DNA of 64,000 nt from Hyparrhenia diplandra (lineage: Eukaryota > Streptophyta > Magnoliopsida > Poales > Poaceae). Position 1 is the first letter of the stretch; each line of letters starts with the position of its first letter. A program made the translations under genes and the position numbers. Location: positions 1-64,000 of the forward strand of contig JADLZK010008230.1 in assembly GCA_015847255.1 (NCBI GenBank). Direction: 5' to 3'. Shown one piece after another: positions 11,505 through 23,159 of this stretch. The notes beneath the pieces were generated by a model. That model was not told where the DNA came from. It searched no databases and was given only the letters and a program-made list of their open reading frames with translations.

Positions 11505-13113
11505 CAGCTGAGGCCGTCATCCTTGGATTCCAGCACTACATTGTGATGCTGGCACATCCGTCATCATCCCAAGTGCTCTTGTTACCCAGATGGGAGGAGG
11601 AAACGTGAGTAATAAACCAATCACCTCTCCATGTTCTGATTTCCAAGATTTGGCAGCCAGCTAGTTTTGGAATTGTGATGTCAAAAGGGCTAAACTATCT
11701 GTTCCTGTGCCTTCTTTCTGACTGGTGCTAGGAGGAGAAGGCCAAGGTGATTCAGACGTGATTCAGACGCAGTTGTTTGTTGTCGGCATCAACACCCTGT
11801 GACAGTCTTTCTTTGGGATTCGCCTCCCTGCAGTGATGGGTGGATCCTACACCATCGTCGCGTCCACCATTTCCATCATCATGGCTGTCCGTTACAGCAA
11901 TGAAGCAGACCCTCATGAGGTTGTTCAGAGTTCCCCTGTAACTCATCTCCATTGTCGCAGCCTCCAATGGCTCTGAGTTCACAAGGCGTTTGCTCACTCA
12001 TGTGCATAAATTCTTGCAGACCATGTGAGGAACACAAGACGCTCTAATCATCACATCGACAATTCAGATCATACTTGGTTTTAGTGGCCTTTGGCGTAAT
12101 GTCGTTAAGTAGGGAATCTTGGCTCTAACTGTCACCTTCTGCTTAAACATGGTACTTCTGTAGAATTTCAGTTTGTGCATTTACAGAGTTCTCGCCTCTT
12201 TCACAGATTGCTAAGCCCATTGTCTACTGTACCTCTGGTCTCGCTAGCTGGATTTGGGCTATATGAGCTTGGGTTTTCAGGGGTAAGCATTATCATGTTA
12301 CTAATTCAGTATTCTGATGTGGCTGTCACATTGTTTCTTTTTTAATTTTACCAGTTCCTACTGACTTAAGATCCATTTGGCTTCAGGTTGCTAAGTGTGT
12401 AGAAATTGGGCTTCCAGAAATCATTCTAATGCTCAGATTTTCTCAGGTAATAAAGTCCATTGTTATAGCTCTCCATACACCTCAGACACATTACAGCTGA
12501 ACTCATGTACTGATGTATTTGTCTTGTGTGCAATAGTTACCTCATGCTGTCCATGCTGCAAAGCCTGTGTTTGACCGGTTCTCGGTGATTTTCACAACTG
12601 CAATTGTATGGCTGTATGCATACATTCTCACAGTTAGCGGTGCATGCAAGAATGCCCAAACAAAGACACAAGTCCATTACCGTGTTGACCTTGGTAAGGA
12701 GTTCGTTACGATTGCATTACCTTGTGCTTTTTGAGCTTTTTTGTACAATTTCTTACAGAATAGAGGTACCTCCTACAGTTCTTGTTTGTGGCTGTCAACA
12801 TGTGATTATACATCTTCTGACTGCACCAAATATATATTTTTAGGATTAGTGTTCCATACCCTTTCCAATGGGGGACCCCAACATTTGATGCTGGTGAATC
12901 ATTTGCAATGATGGTGGCTGCATTTGTTGCTCTTGTTGAGGTTTGTCTGCACAGCTTTACCCAAAATTGAAAAATAAGTGTGTCATAATTACTAGTGGTC
13001 TAATAAGCAGTTTGCTACCCTTTCGGTCATCTGGGGCCTTCATTGCTGTGTCAAGATATGCAAGCGCGACTACGACACCTCCTTCAATTCTTGGTCGTGG
13101 CATTGGTTGGCAG
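11505..13113 (+). pseudogene. Nucleobase-ascorbate transporter (NAT) gene relic, 3'-truncated
   Basis: At least eight exon remnants in order encode: EAV.LGFQHY.VML and TQMGGGN (11507-11604); EEKAKVIQT, then GIN, SFFGIRLPAVMGGSYTIVA and RYSNEADPHE (about 11732-11920); ALIIT.TIQIILGFSGLWR (12028-12110); LLSPLSTVPLVSLAGFGLYE (12208-12281); VAKCVEIGLPEIIL (12388-12446); LPHAVHAAKPVFDRFSVIF with VWLYAYILTVSGA (12538-12690); AFVALVE (12844-12940); SGAFIAVSRYASAT and SILGRGIGWQ (about 13030-13112). The family forms 12-14 TM permeases for purines and pyrimidines. Damage includes a missing G after VML, an 11-bp tandem duplication (GTGATTCAGAC, near 11748), an in-frame TGA in the GINTLLQS region, and loss of everything after GIGWQ. 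The plain loss of the 3' part makes this a true relic. Confidence 0.88.
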
Positions 13114-14252
13114 GTAACCGTCTTGATTTCGTCAACCAGAATCACCATTTTGTTTCTTTTTTCTTCGCGGTCAGAACACAACATGGTCTCATCGTTTGCA
13201 ATTCTGTACTTTACTGGGTGCATTTTTTTGGGACAGCTAATGGCACTGCAGTGTCAGTGTAAGTGTAGTGTAGTTCCTTTTCTATATAAAAAGTGTAGTG
13301 TAGCTATCTAGTGCACTGATTGCTTGGGGTACTGCTTTTCTCTAATAATTTGTTTTGATATTTGCAGTGAAAACGCTGGTTTGCTTGCTTTGACACATGT
13401 TGCCCCCCCGTAGAATAGTCTAGATATCTGCATGCTTCATGATTTTCTTCTCTATCCTTTGTAATTTACATTTTTTGTTTCTGACTCTGGGTATATGAAA
13501 TTCAGTGTCCAACTAAAAGGAATCACTAGTAAGACACAAACTGACACCCCTCATAGCTCGCGCTCTGTTCCTGAATTCGATTATCATGGCTGACTGGCTT
13601 TAAATTTGTAATTTGACTTTCAACACTATTATTTGACGCGCTCTGTTCTGTTTTTTTCCTGTAACCAACCAACCAACCTCGTGAGGAATTCCTTCACCCT
13701 ATTTGTTCTGTGTTTTCGCCGTGGGGAATTTTCCCTTTCTTGACTGGCAAGTTTGCTTCATCTATCTCTTGGCTGTGATTTCCGCCACGTCAGCCCCATG
13801 AAGTGGAAGATAAGAAAAATGATAATCTTGCAGATTTTTTTCTTCACGTACAGGTTTTCTTTTTGGCTATTCGTAAAATAAAATGGATGACAACAAAAAT
13901 ACAAACTCTTCCAAAAAAAAAAAGTGGAAGACAACAACCATACATAATCTTGTGGAAGATGTGTAATCCGTTCCTTTTTTTTTTTTTTTCCATTGATTTC
14001 CTTACACTTCTGGCCTGAGCCCATTCCTTTGATCCAGCCCAGTCCAAATAAGCAGGCCCAACTAGCCAGCCTTCTCCGCTTCATTTTTTTCTTTCTTTCT
14101 TGCCAAGATTTCATTGATTCTAATAAATAAATAAAATTAAAAAAGGAAAAAGGAAGAAAAAGAAGAGCCTTGCCTCGTCCACCTCCCGACCGGAAAGCAG
14201 ACGCCGGCAGAGAGAGAGAGCAGAGCAGCAGATCGACATCGACCCCCTCCCC
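13114..14252. other. Intergenic and TIM8 upstream region
   Basis: AT-rich with homopolymer runs. A CTGTAACCAACCAACC stretch near 13655 matches those at 11317 and 11403 and so flanks the NAT relic in direct orientation. The last 100 bases (purine-rich, GAGAGAGAGAGCAGAGCAGC) are the likely TIM8 5' UTR. No TATA box is evident. Confidence 0.4.
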
Positions 14253-16692
14253 ATGGATGCTTCAGCCCTCAACAACCCGCGCCTCAAGGCGCTTATCGAG
14301 GTACCTACCTCCACTCCGCTCCGCTCCGCTCCACCTAGTGGGTGATTTCTTGCTCCTCATCCCAATATCCCATCCCCATCGGCGGCGCAGCCGTTAATCA
14401 CCACCCCACATGTTTTTCCCCCTTACGGATGCTTTGATTGATTTAGCCGCCGACGATGTTGTTGTGGAAACTGGAAAGCTTTGTGTGTTTGATTTCGGCG
14501 GCTTAAACCTAAGTAGCACTCCGTTTTTTCATTCTGTGCGAACCAGTAAACCCTTCCTTCCCCTTTGTGGAATTAGCCTTTATGTTGAGTCCAATTGTTA
14601 TTATTCCCCGTTGCCCGGTTTGTTGTTCTAGTTCCTGGGATAACAGAGAGATTGGCCCTCAGTTTTGGGTTTCGAGGTGTGTCGGGAGCTGTATTCCACA
14701 TGCAACTGTTTCTAAAACCCTAGTACGATTCAGTGACTGTACTTGTGGCATATCCAGTACCACTGCTTTGCATTGCGTGGATGTGCAATGCAAGTGATGT
14801 TTCTTGGATTATTGGTATTGTGGGGTCTCAATGCTTCCAAAGCTTCTTCGATTGTTAAAAGAGTCTTGGATCCATTCTATAACGAAAATTTTGGATGTGA
14901 CAACCTTTGCTTAATCGACTCTTTACTGATTCCTTGTGTACAAACTATGAATAGCCCTGACCCTTACACTCATGAACTGCCTCCCTGTCTGAATTCTCTG
15001 AATGGCACTGCTAGACATTATTTTTGTTGTAGCCTTTGTTCTATGATGACTATGGTTCTATCACCTTAATTAAGGATTTTCCTGATTTGTTTTGTTGTAA
15101 CCTTTGTTGTCTGACTATGGTTCTTTCAAACATCAAGCTCAAGTTAAAACCAACCTCATGGACCTATAGATAGAATTATAAAATTGCTCTCATGGTCATG
15201 GACTGTAACAGGAGTTTAGACTCATGTTACAAGAAAATGAATGGTTTATATAGTAAGCTAGCTGTTCAAATTTGAAAATTCCTAAATCCTCTAGCACATC
15301 TATGATGTACAAGGAAGCCAGCTTGTTATATCTGTTCCTGTGAATTTAACTCAAGCACACATGTGTTCTAGGTCTATTCCATGTTATTACTGCATATTAT
15401 TTCAGTGAATGATCTGGATGATTTGCAGTTTGTATATGTGTTGGTGGTACAGTAGAATTTCAGACTGTGTGTTATGCTGATATCGTTCCATTGAGATTAG
15501 TTAGACATGCGAAGTTTCTTGTTGTTTGTTAGTACCAAACTCAGCATGTTTACACTTAAGGAATCCAATACAAGTGCGGACAATGATGCCATGACATGTT
15601 GAAGAGGTTGCTTGATAAACATGCATTTCAGAATTCAGATTGGGGCAAAGGTTGCTTAGCACCCCTAATTTCTTGAATGCGAGTTCTGGCCAGCCTATTT
15701 GTAGAAAGACTTTATAAATGCTAACATGTTCGTGATTGATTTGAGCTCGGTACTAGTTCGTTTGTCTGTGCCAACCAGTAATCCCCTTATGGTATCTGCC
15801 TTTACCCCTTTTCCATTGTTTAGCCTTATTATTCCTCAGTGTCCTGTTCTACAATTTCTAGGATAATAATAGAACCAAGGGAATCTCTTATCAGCTGGAA
15901 TGCCCCTGAATCTTGGGTTTAGAAGTGTGCCAGGAGTTTGTATTTCAGATGCAACTGATGCAAACGTTTGTAGGCCAATAAAACTAACTAAGCTTGCCTG
16001 CCATTCGTCCATTGCCAAAAAGATGCTTTGTTTTTTTTGTTGTACATGAGTAAATAGCCGACGCTTGTGTTTTGACTTCTGCATCTGGTACCTCCCCCCA
16101 CGCGAATATTCCGTCAAACTTGAGAAATCATAGTGCGCCTTTTTAAAAGATAATAGAGGGAGTACTATACAAAGGGAGCTGTATCCTGTTCCTGTGAATT
16201 TAACTGAAGCTCACACTTGCTCTGACGTTACATACTAATTTCAGTGAATGATATGTGGTTTGTAGAGTAAAAATCAGTATGCAAATTATACAGATATCTT
16301 CTCATAGAATTTAGTGAGACATGTGTGAAGTTGCTTGGTGTTTAATAACATCAAACTCAGCCTGTTCAGACTTACGGAATCAAATGCAAGTGGGGAGGAT
16401 GGTGGCAACCCTGATTTCTTATGTAATCTTCACTGTAAATGCAACATATCTTTGGGATTGATAGTTAGATGGAACTAAAATTACTTCTGTTTTGTGCTTT
16501 GCAGGAGGAGCAAAAAAGGCCATGGCAAACGAGCTGGTGGCAAAGCTGACTTTTCTTTGCTGGGACAAATGCGTCACGGGGAGCGTCGGAAGCAGCTTCA
16601 GCAGGAGCGAGACCTCGTGCCTGTCCAACTGCGCAAAACGCTTCGCTGAAGTGAAGATGATGACCGTGCAACGCTTCACCGGTCGCAGCTGA
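14253..16692 (+). CDS. TIM8: Mitochondrial import inner membrane translocase subunit Tim8 (one frameshift)
   Basis: Two exons. Exon 1 (14253-14300) encodes MDASALNNPRLKALIE and ends GAG|GTACCT. Exon 2 (16505-16692) follows TTTGCAG and encodes MANELVAKLTFLCWDKCVTG, then CLSNCAKRF. The two CX3C motifs (CWDKC and CLSNC, 16 residues apart by my count) are those of small Tim chaperones, which escort hydrophobic precursors across the mitochondrial intermembrane space in a hexamer with Tim13. Length (about 78 aa) and the exon 1 sequence are normal for plant Tim8. The A-run at 16512-16517 has six A where seven would join exon 1 in frame to the MANELV frame. As written, the protein is therefore cut. 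The residues after the second motif (AEVKMMTVQRFTGRS) depart from the usual plant sequence. The intron holds an internal duplication. I cannot exclude a young pseudogene. Confidence 0.75.
14530..16420 (+). repeat. Diverged duplication within the TIM8 intron
   Basis: Segment A (about 14530-15600) and segment B (about 15765-16420) run in parallel. Each has a GTG(C)GAACCAGTAA-type start, then TCTAG..CCTGGGATAA versus TCTAGGATAATA, then CTGTTCCTGTGAATTTAACT (15337 and 16186), then CAGTGAATGAT, then ACTCAGC.TGTT.A.ACTTA. B is shortened. The sequence is intronic and non-coding. Confidence 0.7.
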
Positions 16693-17683
16693 AGTTACAC
16701 ACATATAGGCATTTCTCTGCATCGAAGTAACAATATGTAGTATCCTCAGGAGGAATGCCCAAATGGTGTACCAGAATTCTGGCGCAGCACGAGTTTTGTT
16801 GTCTTTATTATTTATATTATCGTTGCCTCGTTAGTGACTGATGATATGATTGAAAATTAGAAAGACATGCCAATGTTAAAAAAAAAATGCCCTGGTACTA
16901 GCAGTGGCCAAGAACTCTGCATTTTGTTGAAGGTAATGTTGAACTGAAATGGTTCTGAGATGCTGATGCAAAAGATGGCCGGCAAATTTTTACCATTGTA
17001 GCCTGGCCGCATCAACTACACTGCACATTTCATCAGTTTAGCAGCTTTTGTTACTGGGCACGTATCTCAAGGTTCATCCGGCTCCAATGGTGGAGAGTGG
17101 AAACAGCTGTGTTGTTTGGTCAGAGCCAGAGCGGTGACATGACTGCCCTTCAGTACTCAGTGTATGTAGAAGCGTCCACGTATACATGTATATATGTTCA
17201 AGTGACGACTTGAACGAGGAGCAACTCTTTGCACTGTGCTTGTAGCACTAGTGCCTTCTCCTCTCCAGCTGTGAACTCTCCGCTCTCAAGCTCTTCTACA
17301 CTGTTGCTTGCTCCGACGACGCCCTCGAGGTGACCTCTCATCTTCACTTTCTCAGCTAATCTGCCATGAGTTTCCGTTTCTCTTCATCTCTGTGATAATC
17401 TCTTGCGATTTGGCTAGTGTTGGTACAAATTTTTGCCTCGAATAAACAAGGATTTAGATTTGGCTGCTTGCTTGGACGTACTCTTCAATGTCGCTATGTA
17501 TTTTCTTCCACCCAATCTTTTTTTCCTTTTCTTTATTGGTACCTGCCATTTTTTAGTTGATATCTAAGGTGAAAGTGCAGCAGTGTAGCTTGATGAAACA
17601 TTTGTACTTTTTTTTAGTGAATCTCTTCCTCTCCCATCTGTAAACTTAGAATCCCCTCCTCTCCCATCTAGTGCAAGTTTGTG
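16693..17683 (+). promoter_or_regulatory. TIM8 3' region and probable SUVH promoter with 5' UTR exon
   Basis: After the TIM8 stop the DNA is non-coding. At 17190-17200 there is a TATATATG stretch. It is followed by CT-rich sequence and a probable untranslated exon ending CCTCGAG|GTGACC near 17330, which would give the SUVH gene a 5' UTR intron, as is common for otherwise intronless SUVH genes. This assignment is inferred from position and base composition. Confidence 0.35.
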
Positions 17684-18560
17684 GCTTGTCTGTGCTCACT
17701 GCTCAGCAACACATGAAGTGAGTACTGACCGATAAATATGTTTCCTTTTTTTTTTAAAAGATATGTTCATTGTTGCCTTTTTGGACTGGACAAAAAATTA
17801 TGCTTTTCTTATTTTCTTTCAGAAGTTTCCGTATGCTGTTTTTCTGAAGTCCTGTCTCTCTTATATTCTGCACTATGTTTGTCGTTTCCCTTCTCATATA
17901 TCCATCTCACATGTTTATAGTATACAAAATTATATACATTTTCTACACGGTGATAGTAATTTGCCGACCATTTTCACATTGCCACCATCACAAATACAGA
18001 GTGTTCACTATTTTTCCGAAAACCTAATACAGACTGCTCACTGGATTTTGTTGACCATTTTTCAGTTCCACTACTAGGAGCTTGCCATGGACAATTCGCA
18101 AGACGAATCAGAAAACGACGAGCAAGAGCTAGATGTGAGTATGAGTGTGAGTTTGTGGCTTCTCTGTGCTCAGCAACAGAGTACATATGTAGTGATATGA
18201 TTAATAAATATGCTTCATTTTTTCCAGATTTGTTCATTGCTTCCTTCTTGGACTTCACAACAAATTATGCTTCTGTTATTTTCTTTCAGAAGTTGCCATT
18301 TTCTTTTCAGAAGACTGTGCTCTCTTATATTCTGTTCTATGTTTGCCATTTCTATTCTGATATATCCATCTCACTTGTTTATGATTATAGCATACAAAAT
18401 TACAGACATTGTCTACACAGCAATAGTAATTTACTTACCAGTTTAACACTGCCACCATGACAAATACGTTGACCGACTTTTTATTGACCATTGTTCACTG
18501 CCACTACTAGGAATCCATGGAGAACTTCGCAAGATGAATCAGAAGATGACGAGCAAGAAC
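17684..18560 (+). repeat. Tandem duplication at the SUVH 5' end, about 440 bp units
   Basis: Unit 1 (about 17684-18135) and unit 2 (about 18150-18560) share TTTCTTTCAGAAGT, then CTCTTATATTCTG, then ATATCCATCTCAC.TGTTTAT, then a start region. In unit 1 this reads ATGGACAATTCGCAAGACGA, and in unit 2 ATGGAGAACTTCGCAAGATG. The start codon region of the gene therefore exists twice. Unit 2 is joined to the rest of the SUVH frame; unit 1 ends at a donor-like GATGTGAGT. Confidence 0.85.
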
Positions 18561-20735
18561 AATTCTTGGAAATGAAGCCGTTGCGGTCATTAGCACCAAT
18601 GTTCCCACTTCCTATGGGATATGATGTGGCAACTCAATCAACTGATCCAATGCTAGTTTTTGTCACACCATTCAGGCCCCGCACATCTCCGGAACAGTCT
18701 CCAGCTTCATTTGGCCAACCCTTACCAAAGTCGCCAATTCCTCTCAAGGCTACTCCAATCTCAGCTGCATTTCCCATGCCACGACACAAAGGTGAATCAT
18801 CACATAATCCTCTGAAGGATACTCCAATGTCAGCAGCATTTCCCATGCCACAAACACAAAGAAGAACCATCAGATGATCCTCTCAAGGCTACTCCAATCT
18901 TGCCTTCAAAAAGGCTACTCCAATCTTGCCTTCAAAATGGCTACTCCAATCTCAAGGTCATTTCCCATGCCACGACACGAAGATGAATCATCAGACGAAG
19001 ACTACAAGCCTTATGGTAAGAAAAAACCCACCCCACGGAAGATAGCCAAGAGGACTCAGCAGGCTGAATGCTCCAATGCAGCTAGCAACAAGCGCAGGTC
19101 AGTGCAGAGAAGCCTAAACAAAGAGCTTGCCTTCGGTTCATCCTTGTCAAGTGAACCAAATGAATCTGTTGAAGAGGCGATGATGATGTTTGATTCACTT
19201 CGGCGCCGCATACTGCAATTGGATGAAATGGAGGACGCAGGCAAGCGGGCCGACTTGAAGGCTGGAAGTCTCATGATGCAGAATGGCCTGAGGATCAACA
19301 GTTCGAAGACCATAGGACCTGTACCTGGTGTTGAAATTGGAGACATTTTTTCTTCAGGATTGAAATGTGCATTGTTGGTTTACATGCACCTTCCATGGCT
19401 GGTATCGATTACATTTCTGCTAAGAATGCTGGAAAAGATGAGATTCTGGCGGTCAGCATCATCTCGTCTGGTGGTTATGAGAATGACGACAATGACACAG
19501 ACATTTTGGTGTACACAGGTCAGGGAGGAAATAGTCGGCACAAGGATAAGCATGACCAGAAGCTTGAAAAAGGTAACCTTGCTCTCATGAACAGCATGAA
19601 AAAGAAAAACCTGATCAGGGTTGTGCGCAGCGCACAGGACCCTTTCTGTAACTCGAGCAAAATTTACATCTATGATGGACTTTACCGGGTCGAAGATTCC
19701 TGGACGGACAAAGCAAAGAATGGTTTTAGTGTTTTCAAGTACAAGCTGAGAAGGGAGCCAGGACAGAGAGATGGAATTTCAGTTTGGAAGATGACTGAGA
19801 AGTGGAAAGCAAATCCTGTGACAAGAAACAATGTTATAAGGGTGGATATATCATCAAAAACTGAGAAGCTACCTGTATGCCTTGTCAATGATGTGGATGA
19901 CCAGAAAGGGCCAAGCCACTTCAACTATATTACTGGAGTGGATTATTCAAGGCCACTCAGCAAGACAAAACCTTTACAAAGCTGCAGGTGTCCTAGTGTG
20001 TGCTTGCCTAGTGATACTAATTGCTCATGTGTACAACTGAACGGTGGTTGTCTTCCTTACAGCGCCACTGGAGTGCTTGTGAAGCACATTCCAATGCTGT
20101 ATGAGTGCTCCTCCACGTGCCAGTGTTGTCAAAATTGTCGAAACAGGATCACACAGAGAGGTGTCAATCTTAACTTTGAGGTCTTCTGGACTGGGGATTG
20201 CGGATGGGGTGTCCGGTCCTGGGACCCAATCCGTGCTGGCACATTCATCTGTGAGTATGCTGGTGAAGTCATTGATGAAACAACTATGAACATGGGTGGT
20301 GAGGAAGATGAATATGCCTTTTCGCACATCATGGCCCAGTGACAAGGTTTCAAGATGGAACAAGGGAGCAGAATTACTTGAAGGAAAAAGTGCTAATACC
20401 ACAACAGAGAATCTGAAGAAGCTGCCTATTGTCATAAGTGCAAAGCGTTCAGGCAATTTGGCTCGTTTTTTCTGAATCATAGCTGTTCCCCAAATCTCCT
20501 TTGGCAGCCTGTGCAGTATGACCATGGCGATGGCAGTTACCCGCATATCATGTTTTTTGCTATGAAACATATTCCTCCCATGACTGAACTGACCTATGAT
20601 TATGGTACAAGAGGTGCTCCTCCTGGATTTCCAAATGCTTGTAAACTCAAGCCATGCTTCTGTGGCTCCACCAATTGCCGAGGTTCTTTCTCGATAAAAG
20701 ACTCTGCTGGGAAAGCGTGGACTAAAAGCAGGTAA
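18517..20735 (+). CDS. SUVH-type histone H3K9 methyltransferase (several frameshifts)
   Basis: A single-exon SUVH1/3-class protein is recognisable end to end. It has an acidic Ser/Asp start (SQDESEDDEQ), KPLRSLAPMFPLPMGYDV, a Pro-rich region with SAAFPMP repeats, the linker RRRILQLDEMEDAG and the SRA/YDG domain (PGVEIGDIF to VVRSAQDPF, GLYRVEDSW). The Cys-rich pre-SET follows (CRCPSVCLPSDTNCSC to CQNCRNR), then SET (GWGVRSWDPI, FICEYAGEVIDE, NHSCSPN, ELTYDYG) and post-SET (CFCGSTNCRG). SRA binds methylated DNA and SET methylates H3K9. All catalytic motifs are present but in different frames. Breaks are an extra base near 18524, indels at 18850-18930, a T missing in 19346-19351, an extra T in 20319-20322 and two extra T in 20466-20471. 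With these read through, the protein has normal family length. It is either a gene with sequence errors or a young pseudogene. Confidence 0.85.
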
Positions 20736-21725
20736 GAAAAACTATAATCTCTGATCACTATGGATGGGAACATGATGCTTAACCGTTATTTTCGGTCCAT
20801 CTTTGTCTCCATTATTAGTTTTTTTTTTAAGAGAATGTATCTGTCATAGGTTTGATAACTCTGAACCTGAATAAATCTTGCATGTTTTGTCAGTGGACAG
20901 TGATTCTACTTCCTCGCCATGCTTAACAATTCTTTTTTGCTTCTTGGTGAGCATTTAAAAAAACATGCGCATTTGAAACTCTGCACTCCTAGAAAAATCG
21001 CTAGTGGGTGTAATCTTTGTATAGCATACAGATAAGGCGATTGGCCTCTATCCTTTGCCAAAACCTGGACAAGTCATTGATAATTTAGAGTTAACATGTT
21101 TTTGTTGCCTTTGCTATATGTGTCACCGTGTATGAGATTGCGTCAATTTGATCTGTAATTTTGACGACATCATTTTGGCCCTGGTTGCCTGATGCTGCTA
21201 TATATCTTTGTTTTCAGGTTGTGTAGTGTTCTTTTGGGCTAGGATTTGCCATAAACAGCATGACGGATGTGGTAAGGAGTCACCTGTCTATTTTGGATGG
21301 TTGCTGCCAACGGGGCAGGAAGGTAGCTAAATGAAGTCCTCAGTCTTCTGTGGTAGTGGATGGGTGTTTTGTATATATGACTAGTATTAGTATGCATGGC
21401 GTGGACCTGTAGTAGTTTACGAACAATGTTTCTCTTCTCCCAGACTATGGAATGGCAATATGAAATGTAACATGTAAATCTTTGGATGGGACACAGAGAA
21501 TCTTTGGATGTAAATCTTCTAGTATTACTACGCAAGGCGTGGACCTGGTAGTAGAAATGTGACATGCAAATCTTTACTACGCAAGGCGTGGACCTGGTAG
21601 TAGAAATGTGACATGCAAATCTTTGGATGTAAATCTTTGTGTTAAAATGTGTTCTACATGATTATTGCTAGAGCAGTAGAGCGTCCTGCAGGGATTAAAA
21701 AAAAAAAAAAAAAAAAAAAATCCAA
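20736..21725. other. SUVH 3' region, non-coding
   Basis: AT-rich, with no exon seen. It ends in a run of about 26 A directly before the tRNA gene (on the tRNA strand this is a T-run downstream of its 3' end). Confidence 0.4.
21526..21623 (+). repeat. Two near-identical 49-bp tandem units
   Basis: The unit starts TACTACGCAAGGCGTGGACC and continues through GTAGTAGAAATGTGACATGC. Copies lie at 21526-21574 and 21575-21623. A diverged third copy (CATGGCGTGGACCTGTAGTAG) lies at about 21396. The near-identity suggests a recent duplication. Confidence 0.85.
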
Positions 21726-21799
21726 TGTCTGAGCCCAGGTTCGAACTGGGGACCTTTAGTGTGTGAGACTAACGTGATAACCAACTACACCACCCAGAC
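21726..21799 (-). tRNA. tRNA-Val(CAC)
   Basis: Read on the minus strand it is 74 nt. The acceptor stem is GTCTGGG paired with CTCAGAC, with discriminator A. The anticodon stem is TTAGT/ACTAA around the loop CTCACAC, giving anticodon CAC. The T-arm holds GGTTCGA in reverse complement form (CAGTTCGAACCTG). Box A (GTGTAGTTGG) and box B (AGTTCGAACC) are intact, and a long T-run downstream on the minus strand can terminate Pol III. It is identical to the copy at 32921-32994. Confidence 0.96.
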
Positions 21800-22088
21800 A
21801 TTCTGAAAACTGGTTATTTTAAAACTATTTGTTAGCACCAGTTCTTGTTCAGCTCATTTTGAAGGCAATTTAGGAAGTGTTTCCATGACGGATCGTCTTT
21901 CAAAGTACGTCGGGACGACGTCATCTTCTTGTCGAACAACGGCCGGCTTTGCGGCATCTTCAACGGGATCTTGCGCAAGCATGTTTCAAAATGTCCATCT
22001 TCGAACGGAAGGTAAAAGGTACACAAATTCGCAGTTGTTTGCACTAAGGAAACAGAACCAGTCTTTGATGGCGATATTTTACCGTCAG

Positions 22089-22287
22089 GATCGAGGGAGG
22101 CACGAGTGAAATTTCAACTCAACCTAAAAAAATACGAAATTTTTTGTTGAAAGAACGGTTTACGTGTGAAGTTGAAATTTGTTTGTTGAACTTGGTGAAT
22201 ATATAGATCGTCTTTTGCCATCACGTACGCGTATATTTTTTAGGTTGAGTTGAACTTTGTTTGTTGAACTTGGTGCCTCCCTCGATC
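22089..22287. mobile_element. Foldback (MITE-like) element of 199 bp
   Basis: The ends are perfect 15-bp inverted repeats, GATCGAGGGAGGCAC and its complement. Inside, both arms carry TCAACTCAACCTAAAAAA. GTTTGTTGAACTTGGTG occurs twice as well. No coding capacity. A target-site duplication is not clear, so the superfamily is undecided. Confidence 0.7.
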
Positions 22288-23159
22288 ACATACTGTCGTT
22301 CTCCTTTTTAATGAAATACGCGTGAAGTTGCGGTCGCGAAAAAAATTCTAACTCAAGGAATAGCCATATAATAGACAACTCACGGAAGAAGAAACGCTAG
22401 CTGGCTACTTGTGTTCTGCAGAACGGCAGCTGCCTAGCGAGAGAGAGGAGGTGAGGGCGGCCCAATATCGCGTTTCCATCGTACATAAGGTAAAACTGAA
22501 TTCTTTAATTATATACTTAATTAGGAGTAAGCAACTGCTGCATGTTTCGCAGTCAATCAGGCGAGTAAAAAAAAATCGCATGCACAAGGCCGAAAAAAAA
22601 ACATAACCCAGAACTTAGATGATGGCTGACCCACATCAATTACTGTATATCTTGCTTTTTTTTAGATAAAGTACTGTATATCTTGCTAGTTTGTACTCTC
22701 TTTTCCATTAAAATTATAAAATTTAGTGCTGTGAGTTTTTGCCTTAAAAAAAAATTACTGTCTTTTACTGATATATTATTTGTATTCAGAAGAACTGAAG
22801 AACTATATGCTAGTTCATATAATCCAAAAAGGAAAATTGCATACACATGCAAGGAGTTCACTGGCCTTAAAGTCTGTTTGGTTCAGAACTATGAAAAATC
22901 TGTTTATAATCTATAGTAAGAAAGTAGTTGATAGTTTTGTGTTGTGGAAAATCTACCAGCAAGCATTAGAAAACCGAGAACGCACACAGCCTAGACACGA
23001 AGCGAGAGAGGTCAAAACAGCAAGGCTGAATAAGCAAATTCAGACTTTCGTTTTGTGACGAAAAAGCCCACGAGAACACCTCCAAGGAAGAACTGCCGGG
23101 GAGGAGCACAACATGGTTGTCCTAGGATCACCAAGACCAGCTAAAAGTTAACAAATCTC
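22288..23159. other. Intergenic, no gene seen
   Basis: AT-rich with A-runs and short open stretches of no recognisable family. Nothing supports a gene. Confidence 0.4.

Noticed and set aside
13758..14114. Minus-strand 118-codon frame rich in Lys and Phe
   Set aside because: Translates A/T homopolymers; no family likeness.
21695..21800. Poly(A) next to tRNA-Val as sign of a retro-copied tRNA
   Set aside because: The A-run is on the 3' side of the gene on its own strand as a T-run and can serve as Pol III terminator; the tRNA has all promoter boxes.
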